A stretch of 59,909 nt of DNA from positions 1 through 59,909 of the forward strand of contig NZ_ABCP01000021.1 in the NCBI RefSeq assembly GCF_000170835.1. Reading direction: 5' to 3'. This DNA comes from Marinobacter algicola DG893 (GTDB taxonomy: Bacteria > Pseudomonadota > Gammaproteobacteria > Pseudomonadales > Oleiphilaceae). The translations under genes and the position numbers were made by a program. The notes beneath the pieces were generated by a model. It was not told the origin of the DNA and did no database searches. It saw nothing but the letters and a program-made list of their open reading frames with translations. Positions 55,018 through 59,909 of this stretch are shown one piece after another (the stretch's first letter is position 1; every line of letters starts with the position of its first letter).

Positions 55018-56130
55018 GTGACAGAATCAAACGCACAACTGCCTGCCCCGATCAAAAAGCATCAGCAAACACGGCAAAAACTGTGGCCCCTCTGGATCAT
55101 TACACTACTGGCGCTTGCCCTGGCCGTTGCCCTGGCCCTTTGGAGCTGGCAGCAATGGAACAACTATCAGGCACTGCAACAGTCCATCACCAGCCTGGAA
55201 AATGACACTGAGCAACTGGACCGGATGTACGGCCAGACCGGCAGTGAGCAGAGCCGTCGCCTGCAAGCGCTGGAAGACAAGCTGTCTGAACAGCGTGAAC
55301 TGATCGCGACCCAGCAACGGCAGATCGACCACAACGCACGTGAACTGCTGGAGGCCGGAAACCGCACTCGTACCGACTGGCTGCTGGCGGAGGCGGAATA
55401 TCTGCTGAGGGTGGCCAACCAGAGGCTCATGATCGAAAAGGACATTCGCGGAGCCTTGGCAGCACTGGAATCCGGTGATGAAGTTCTGGCGGAGTCGGAC
55501 GACATCGGCGTTTACCCGGTTCGCCAGCAACTGGCCAAGGAAATCCTGGCGCTCAAGGGCATTGTCGATGTCGACCGTACCGGCCTCTACCTGAAGCTGG
55601 AAGCGGCCATCGACAGTATCCACCAACTCACAGACAGCGCACTGATTCATGATCGCGCCCCGGGATTTGTCAGTGGTGGCGAGAACCTGGAAGCCGATGC
55701 GTCCGGGCAGGGACTCGTTGCCGAGGGATGGCACAAGGTCAAGCAAACCCTGTCTCAGGTGGTTGTGGTCCGCAGGCTCGACGAGCCGGTCAAACCCCTC
55801 CTGTCTCCGGAGCAAAGTGCCTATGCGCGGCTCAACCTGCAGTTGATGCTGGAAGAAGCCGAACTGGCCGTACTTCGCGGTCATCAACAGCTCTACTCAC
55901 GCTCCCTGACCAAAGCCAGCAACGCCATCAACAACTGGTACGACAGCAGCAACACCCGCATCATCGCGCTCTCCCAAACCCTCGAGGAACTCTCCCAAAA
56001 GAACGTTGATCCGGAACTGCCAGACATCAGCCGCTCACTGGAATTGCTCAAGGCGCGACTGGCCGGTCGACTGGACAACGGAGAGGCTGGAAAGAATGGC
56101 AGTAACGGTGAACAGGGAGACGCATCATGA
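55018..56130 (+). CDS. hemX: HemX-like inner membrane protein
   Basis: 370 residues: one membrane helix (about 24-46, PLWIITLLALALAVALALWSW), then a periplasmic helical region with a coiled coil (about 50-120; QALEDKLSEQRELIATQQRQID). This is the HemX family encoded between hemD and hemY; its biochemical role is not established. The start is GTG at 55018, preferred because AAGGA lies 5 bases upstream; ATG at 55012 has no spacing for that SD. It overlaps hemY by 4 bases. Confidence 0.88.
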   Translation: MTESNAQLPAPIKKHQQTRQKLWPLWIITLLALALAVALALWSWQQWNNYQALQQSITSLENDTEQLDRMYGQTGSEQSRRLQALEDKLSEQRELIATQQRQIDHNARELLEAGNRTRTDWLLAEAEYLLRVANQRLMIEKDIRGALAALESGDEVLAESDDIGVYPVRQQLAKEILALKGIVDVDRTGLYLKLEAAIDSIHQLTDSALIHDRAPGFVSGGENLEADASGQGLVAEGWHKVKQTLSQVVVVRRLDEPVKPLLSPEQSAYARLNLQLMLEEAELAVLRGHQQLYSRSLTKASNAINNWYDSSNTRIIALSQTLEELSQKNVDPELPDISRSLELLKARLAGRLDNGEAGKNGSNGEQGDAS

Positions 56131-57365
56131 TCCGCATTTTGCTGATCATCCTGGTCGCCTTGCTGCTGGGCACCGGGCTCGCCCTGGGTTTGCAGTACGA
56201 CCTTGGCTACATCCGCATCAGCCTGGGCAACTACCTGATTGAAACCAATTTCTGGATTGGCCTGGCGTTGCTGGTGCTGCTTGTGGTGGTCTCCGTGCTG
56301 ACCATCAACCTGTTCCGTCGCCTGCGCCATGGCACCGGCATGGTGGCCGGCTGGCTGGCCCGCAGCAATGAACGTCGGGCCCGGCGCCGAACCACTCAGG
56401 GGCTGCTGGCCCTGGCGGAGGGTAACTGGCCACGTGCCCGCAAGCTGCTCACGTCCTCAGCAGAGCATGCGGACACGCCACTGATCAACTACCTGGCAGC
56501 GGCCCAGGCCTCGTTTGAATCCGGCGATCACGAAGCGGTTGACGAACTGCTGCGCAAGGCCTTTGAGAGCACCCCGGGCTCCGACATGGCCGTGGGCATC
56601 ACCCAGGCCCAACTGCAACTGGCAGGCAACCGGCTGGAACAGGCCCTGGCAACCCTGGTGCGGCTGCGCAAGCAGGCACCCCATCATCCGTTTGTACTCA
56701 AGTTGCTGAAAAACACTTATGTGCGCCTGGAAGACTGGCGCGAGCTTTCCCGCCTGTTGCCGGAAATCCGCAAGCGCAATCTCATGGAGAGTGAAGAGCA
56801 GGGCGATCTGGAACGCCTGGTTTGGCAAAACCTTCTGCAGCGTGCCGCTGAGGAGTGCCGCCGCCACTCGGGCGAGCCTTCCGCTTCCCTTGAGCCGCTC
56901 ACCAAACTTTGGGATGAGTTGCCAGGGTTTCTCCGCCGCGACGAGCACACCATTCGCGAGTATGCCCGGCTGCTTGCCGATCTGGGCGACGAAGCCCAGG
57001 CTGAAACCCTGCTGAGAAAAGTTCTGCGCAATCACTGGGGTGATGAACTGGTCAATCTGTACGGCCGCGTAAAAGGCCTGAAACCTGATGAGCAGTTGCT
57101 GGTAGCCGAGCAATGGCTGAAAGACCGGCCCAACAATGCGGAACTGCTGTTAGCGCTTGGCCGCCTGAGCTTGCGAAATGAGCTTTGGGGCAAAGCCCGG
57201 GAATACTTCGAGACCAGCCTGCGATTACGCCGCAGCCGTGAAACCATGGCCGAACTGAGTCGCCTGAATGCTCACATGGGTGAGGGCGAGAACAGTGTGA
57301 AGCTGTTGATGCAGGGGCTGGTGAAAGATAGTGGATTGCCGGATTTGCCGATGCCCAAGGCCTGA
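56127..57365 (+). CDS. hemY: HemY-like TPR membrane protein
   Basis: 412 residues: two membrane helices (about 2-24 and 40-62) followed by tetratricopeptide-like helical repeats, with ALAEGNWPRARKLLTSSAEH and LGRLSLRNELWGKAREYFETSLRLR. The family is the Escherichia/Pseudomonas HemY, a scaffold at the inner membrane, not the Bacillus protoporphyrinogen oxidase of the same name. Last gene of the hemCDXY operon. A GC-rich hairpin follows the stop, without a T-tract. Confidence 0.9.
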   Translation: MIRILLIILVALLLGTGLALGLQYDLGYIRISLGNYLIETNFWIGLALLVLLVVVSVLTINLFRRLRHGTGMVAGWLARSNERRARRRTTQGLLALAEGNWPRARKLLTSSAEHADTPLINYLAAAQASFESGDHEAVDELLRKAFESTPGSDMAVGITQAQLQLAGNRLEQALATLVRLRKQAPHHPFVLKLLKNTYVRLEDWRELSRLLPEIRKRNLMESEEQGDLERLVWQNLLQRAAEECRRHSGEPSASLEPLTKLWDELPGFLRRDEHTIREYARLLADLGDEAQAETLLRKVLRNHWGDELVNLYGRVKGLKPDEQLLVAEQWLKDRPNNAELLLALGRLSLRNELWGKAREYFETSLRLRRSRETMAELSRLNAHMGEGENSVKLLMQGLVKDSGLPDLPMPKA

Positions 57366-57390
57366 GGGGCTGGCCCCCTGGCCCCGGGTC

Positions 57391-58395
57391 TCAACCTCTC
57401 GGGGCGTATTCCAGTACATCGGAGAAAAATGCTTCCTGCGGCAACCCTACCTCCAGTAACGCATCCATCAAGGTATAGACCATCGTCGGCGAGCCGCTGG
57501 CGTGGACTTCCACGTTGTTCCAGTCCATCCCCGATGCCAGCACCGTACGGACCAGCTGGTCGTGGTGGCCACTCCACTCGTTGTCTTCGTCATCTCCTAC
57601 CACGGGCAGGAACGTAAACGGCGGCCACTCCTCCTGCCATTGCTGGGCCAGGGATCGCAGGTACATGTCCTCGTGGCGGCGAACGCCCCAGTAGAATTTC
57701 ACAGGCTTGTCGTAAGACGTTTTCTGCAGGTAGTCCACCAGGCTCTTCATTTGCGCAAAGCCGGTTCCGGCGGCGACCAACAACAGCGGTTTGTCCGGCG
57801 CGGACGCCAGGCAGGCGCGGCCGTGGGGCAGCTCAACGGTCACCTCTCCGCCAGAGGTGAGTGCGTCAATCACCTTCTGAGCAGACACCCACTCCGGTGT
57901 CGCCTGGATGTGCAGCTCGATCAAGTCTTCAGACGGACTGCTGGCGATGGAAAAATAGCAGGGGTCGGCATCCGGCAGATTCACGGACAGGTACTGGCCG
58001 GCATGAAACGACAGTTCCCGGCGACGGGGCAGTTGCAGTTCCACACGGTAAACATCGTGACTGATGGAACGAACGTCCACCACCTTTGCCTGGAACTTGC
58101 GAGGCTGGTTGTCTCCGGCTGCCATAACGGCGTCTATCTCCAGTTCAAGGTCACTGAGCGCTAGGGTGCGACACATCATCAGTCGCCCGGTGACCGGAAT
58201 TGTGTGTTGATTGCGGGTATTCAGGGCCTCGCCACTGACCAGGCGGGCCTCACAGAGCTCGCACACGCCATTGCGACAGGCGGCGGGAACCGCAATGCCC
58301 GCCCTGCTGGCGGCCGCGAGCAGCGTCTCGTCGGCGGCTGCGGTAAAGGACAATACCGCCGGTACGAGTTGAATACGACTTTCACGACTGGCCAT
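57391..58395 (-). CDS. 2Fe-2S flavin/ferredoxin reductase
   Basis: 334 residues: an N-terminal plant-type 2Fe-2S ferredoxin domain with CRNGVCELC and the fourth Cys in LMMCRTLALS, then an FAD-binding domain with RRELSFHAGQYLSVNLPDADPCYFSIASSP and an NAD domain with PLLLVAAGTGFAQMKSLVDYL. This is the electron-transfer reductase design of CDP-6-deoxy-glucoseen reductase and phenol hydroxylase reductases. ATG at 58395 is 1 base after the ubiD stop, so the two are probably co-transcribed. Its partner oxygenase or other acceptor is not in the window. Confidence 0.9.
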   Translation of the reverse strand: MASRESRIQLVPAVLSFTAAADETLLAAASRAGIAVPAACRNGVCELCEARLVSGEALNTRNQHTIPVTGRLMMCRTLALSDLELEIDAVMAAGDNQPRKFQAKVVDVRSISHDVYRVELQLPRRRELSFHAGQYLSVNLPDADPCYFSIASSPSEDLIELHIQATPEWVSAQKVIDALTSGGEVTVELPHGRACLASAPDKPLLLVAAGTGFAQMKSLVDYLQKTSYDKPVKFYWGVRRHEDMYLRSLAQQWQEEWPPFTFLPVVGDDEDNEWSGHHDQLVRTVLASGMDWNNVEVHASGSPTMVYTLMDALLEVGLPQEAFFSDVLEYAPRG

Positions 58396-58396
58396 A

Positions 58397-59884
58397 TCAA
58401 TCGGGGCGATCGGATGAAACTTCAATCCCCAGGCTATCCCAGATGTCGTCCACACGCTTTTTGACGTCGTCGGACATGGTGATGGGCGTGCCCCACTCCC
58501 GATCGGTTTCGCCCGGCCACTTGCTGGTGGCGTCCATCCCCATTTTCGAGCCCAGCCCGGACACCGGCGAAGCAAAATCCAGATAGTCGATGGGAGTGCT
58601 TTCAACCAGTGTGGTATCTCTGGAGGGATCCATGCGGGTCGTCATGGCCCAGATCACATCCTTCCAGTCCCGGGCGTTCACGTCATCATCGGTGACTATC
58701 ACGAACTTGGTGTACATGAACTGCCGCAAGAATGACCATACGCCCATCATCACCCGTTTGGCATGGCCGGGGTACTGTTTCTTCATGGTCACCACTGCAA
58801 GACGGTAGGAGCACCCCTCAGGAGGCAGGTAAAAATCCACAATCTCGGGGAACTGCTTCTGCAGGATGGGAATGAAGACTTCGTTCAACGCCACGCCCAG
58901 AATGGCAGGCTCATCGGGCGGGCGGCCAGTGTAGGTACTGTGGTAAATCGGGTCCTTGCGGTGCGTCACCCGCTCCACGGTGAACACCGGGAATTCATCC
59001 ACTTCATTGTAGTAACCGGTGTGATCTCCGAACGGGCCTTCCGGCGCCATATCGTCCGGATAGATAAAACCTTCCAGCACAATCTCCGCGCTGGCAGGCA
59101 CCTGCAGATCACTCAGGCCACACTGCACCAACTCGGTTCTTCCACCCCGAAGCAGGCCAGCAAAGGCGTATTCTGACAACGAATCCGGCACCGGGGTCAC
59201 CGCACCCAAGATGGTCGCCGGGTCCGCCCCAAGGGCGACGGCCACAGGATAGGGTTTACCCGGGTTGGCCTTCTGGAACTCCTGAAAATCCAGCGCACCC
59301 CCGCGATGGCTCAGCCAGCGCATAATCAGCCGATTACGGCCAATCACCTGCTGCCGGTAAATGCCCAGGTTCTGACGCTCCTTATGGGGCCCACGGGTTA
59401 TCACCAGCGGCCAGGTCACCAGCGGGCCGGCATCCCCTGGCCAGCAGTGCTGAACCGGTATCTGGTACAGATCCACCCGGTCCTTTTCGATCACCACGTC
59501 CTGGCAGGGTGCGGAGCGCAGCACCTTGGGACTCATGCGCATCACCTGCCGGAACAGCGGCAGTTTTTCGATGGCGTCTTTGAACCCTTTGGGGGGATCG
59601 GGCTCTTTCAGAAAGGCGAGCAGTTTGCCAATGTCCCGCAGCGCGGTAACGCTGTCCTGCCCCATGCCCATGGCGACGCGTTTTGGCGTACCAAACAGGT
59701 TGGCCAACACGGGCATGTCGTAGCCTTTGGGGTTCTCAAACAACAACGCGGGGCCACCTGCCCGCAGGGTGCGGTCGCAGATTTCGGTCATTTCCAGGTG
59801 GGGGTCGACTTCCACTGAAATACGCTTCAGCTCTCCCAGCTTTTCAAGCTGGCCTATGAAGTCTCTCAGGTCGTTGTATTTCAT
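58397..59884 (-). CDS. ubiD: 3-octaprenyl-4-hydroxybenzoate decarboxylase UbiD
   Basis: Decarboxylates the ubiquinone precursor using prenylated FMN made by UbiX. 495 residues with [18 protein letters not shown] at the N-terminus, [60 protein letters not shown], and [23 protein letters not shown] near the C-terminus. Length is typical. The reductase gene follows directly on the same strand. Confidence 0.97.
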   Translation of the reverse strand: MKYNDLRDFIGQLEKLGELKRISVEVDPHLEMTEICDRTLRAGGPALLFENPKGYDMPVLANLFGTPKRVAMGMGQDSVTALRDIGKLLAFLKEPDPPKGFKDAIEKLPLFRQVMRMSPKVLRSAPCQDVVIEKDRVDLYQIPVQHCWPGDAGPLVTWPLVITRGPHKERQNLGIYRQQVIGRNRLIMRWLSHRGGALDFQEFQKANPGKPYPVAVALGADPATILGAVTPVPDSLSEYAFAGLLRGGRTELVQCGLSDLQVPASAEIVLEGFIYPDDMAPEGPFGDHTGYYNEVDEFPVFTVERVTHRKDPIYHSTYTGRPPDEPAILGVALNEVFIPILQKQFPEIVDFYLPPEGCSYRLAVVTMKKQYPGHAKRVMMGVWSFLRQFMYTKFVIVTDDDVNARDWKDVIWAMTTRMDPSRDTTLVESTPIDYLDFASPVSGLGSKMGMDATSKWPGETDREWGTPITMSDDVKKRVDDIWDSLGIEVSSDRPD

Positions 59885-59909
59885 CGGCTGCTCCGGTTTG
59901 AACTTGGGT

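Overview
This window reads as core chromosome of a Gram-negative gammaproteobacterium close to Marinobacter, inferred from protein character and gene order. Support for this includes a type IV pilus ATPase (pilT), a class I adenylate cyclase (cyaA), an algZ/algR-type pair next to hemCDXY, lysA-dapF-DUF484-xerC, metX/metW, glnK-amtB, a PlpD-type patatin autotransporter and outer-membrane biogenesis genes. Gene order resembles two Pseudomonas neighbourhoods that I recall (pilT-yggS-proC-yggT-metX-metW-rdgB-hemW, and argH-algZ-algR-hemCDXY with cyaA/lysA/dapF/xerC). The sequence is fairly GC-rich with dense, often overlapping genes. I see no prophage, IS element, CRISPR array, rRNA or tRNA.

Layout. 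1-3.5 kb: pilT, divergent from yggS-proC-yggT, which ends at a good intrinsic terminator. 3.7-5.6 kb: a dynamin-like GTPase. 5.8-10.3 kb: a tightly overlapped operon metX-metW-DUF4426-rdgB-hemW-membrane protein. 10.3-13.0 kb: trmB, comM and ubiK on the minus strand. 13.1-15.1 kb: a complete nitrogen-control unit (two NtrC-like sites, a palindrome, a sigma-54 promoter, glnK-amtB, terminator). 15.1-18.1 kb: divergent polyamine genes speE and speA. 18.1-21.4 kb: an AraC regulator, an ECF sigma/ChrR anti-sigma pair and a short-chain dehydrogenase. 21.4-24.5 kb: a terminator-bounded non-coding stretch that may encode a small RNA, then tcdA and a Na+/H+ antiporter. 24.5-28.0 kb: minus-strand metabolic genes (quinone-oxidoreductase-like, thioesterase, membrane-anchored beta-propeller lactonase-like protein, alpha/beta hydrolase).

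28.1-31.7 kb: the most unusual locus. A 30-codon gene with a near-perfect Shine-Dalgarno and its own GAAA-tetraloop terminator is divergent from an AraC regulator translationally coupled to a cardiolipin synthase. The shared upstream region carries TTGACA direct repeats spaced 21 bp. A GntR/FCD regulator follows. 31.7-40.0 kb: PlpD-like patatin/beta-barrel protein with an unknown partner, a small secreted protein, a sensor kinase with two periplasmic solute-binding domains, DUF2789 and a diguanylate cyclase. 40.1-47.2 kb: xerC, DUF484, dapF, lysA, an lptM lipoprotein gene broken by one extra base, and cyaA, all on the minus strand. 47.4-49.8 kb: a PAS-GGDEF-EAL protein with degenerate catalytic motifs but an intact I-site. 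49.8-59.9 kb: argH, algZ/algR-like pair, hemC-hemD-hemX-hemY, a 2Fe-2S flavin reductase and ubiD.

The window is mainly housekeeping (methionine, lysine, arginine, proline, polyamine, haem and ubiquinone synthesis, tRNA modification) with a strong second-messenger theme: cAMP (cyaA), a c-di-GMP synthase, and a probable c-di-GMP receptor. All assignments come from reading motifs; no database search was run.
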